Below, piece after piece: positions 5,251 to 5,500 of a DNA stretch of 5,500 bases; position 1 is the first letter of the stretch; the number at the start of each line of letters is the position of its first letter. The notes beneath the pieces are model-generated. The model did no database searches. It was not told where the DNA came from and saw only the letters and a program-made list of their open reading frames with translations. Source of the stretch: an uncultured Collinsella sp. (GTDB lineage Bacteria; Actinomycetota; Coriobacteriia; Coriobacteriales; Coriobacteriaceae); assembly GCA_900543505.1 (NCBI GenBank), contig UQSB01000078.1, positions 1-5,500 of the forward strand, in the 5' to 3' direction. A program made the position numbers and the translations under genes.

Positions 5251-5500
5251 ATGGCAAAAGTCCGTGTGTCCACCCTGGCCAAAGAGTTCGGCATGACCTC
5301 TAAGGAACTGATGGGTCATCTCGCCGAAATGAAGATTCCCGCTAAGTCCGCTTCCTCCGCCCTGGAGGACGCTTACGTCGCCATGGTCCGCAAGCAGCTC
5401 GCCTCGGTGATCGAGGCCCGCGCCCAGGAAGTCGAGGCCGCCAAGCAGGCCGAGGAGCAGGCCGCTGCCGCCGAGGAGTTCTCCGCCTCCCTGGAGAACA
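5251..5500 (+). CDS. infB: Translation initiation factor IF-2, N-terminal part (3' end outside window)
   Basis: IF2 is the GTPase that delivers initiator fMet-tRNA to the 30S subunit and promotes subunit joining. Only the first 83 codons are visible. Residues 3-52 (VRVSTLAKEFGMTSKELMGHLAEMKIPAKS...) match the IF2 N-terminal helical module, which carries the typical short hydrophobic-helix pattern. From about residue 53 the sequence becomes Ala/Glu/Lys-rich (EARAQEVEAAKQAEEQAAAAEE), the low-complexity linker common before the G domain in actinobacterial IF2. The GTPase domain lies beyond the window. AGGTG (5239-5243) sits 7 bases before the ATG. Its place after nusA in the rimP-nusA-infB order supports the call; ylxR, often found between them, is missing. 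Confidence 0.95.
   Translation, partial: MAKVRVSTLAKEFGMTSKELMGHLAEMKIPAKSASSALEDAYVAMVRKQLASVIEARAQEVEAAKQAEEQAAAAEEFSASLEN

Overview
This window comes from a high-GC bacterial chromosome with all recognisable genes on the + strand. It holds housekeeping genes only; no mobile element, CRISPR array, tRNA or rRNA is visible. The protein features point to an actinobacterial lineage of the Coriobacteriia type (Collinsella/Olsenella-like). The pointers are a divergent IMP dehydrogenase resembling the Tritrichomonas foetus enzyme, a LeuRS with two CxxC zinc modules, and a compact rimP-nusA-infB cluster lacking ylxR. The taxonomic placement is an inference from remembered family sequences, not a search result.

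Layout. Positions 1-320 are the C-terminal end of guaB (IMP dehydrogenase), closed by a hairpin terminator (369-408). Positions 412-581 are a promoter-leader region for leuS. It has an extended -10 box, then a leader RNA that can fold into one long arm: a 25-position stem at 438-462/532-556 enclosing a second hairpin and a possible 16-codon upstream ORF. leuS (582-3158) encodes a full-length leucyl-tRNA synthetase and ends at a strong terminator (3189-3223). Positions 3224-3308 hold nothing I can identify. A good sigma-70-type promoter (3309-3337) then drives the rimP-nusA-infB transcription/translation operon, but an intrinsic terminator (3363-3395) lies between that promoter and rimP. rimP (3416-3910) and nusA (3912-5159) are separated by one base. 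infB starts at 5251 and runs off the window at 5500.

How the genes fit together. guaB (GTP precursor synthesis) and leuS (Leu-tRNA charging) look like separate transcription units. rimP (30S maturation), nusA (elongation/termination factor) and infB (IF2) form the conserved operon linking transcription and translation. The terminator in the operon leader fits NusA-sensitive attenuation of its own operon, as known in other bacteria.

I found no clearly new system. The points most worth a second look are the leuS leader structure, the leader terminator before rimP, and a Cys3His zinc-finger-like tail on NusA.
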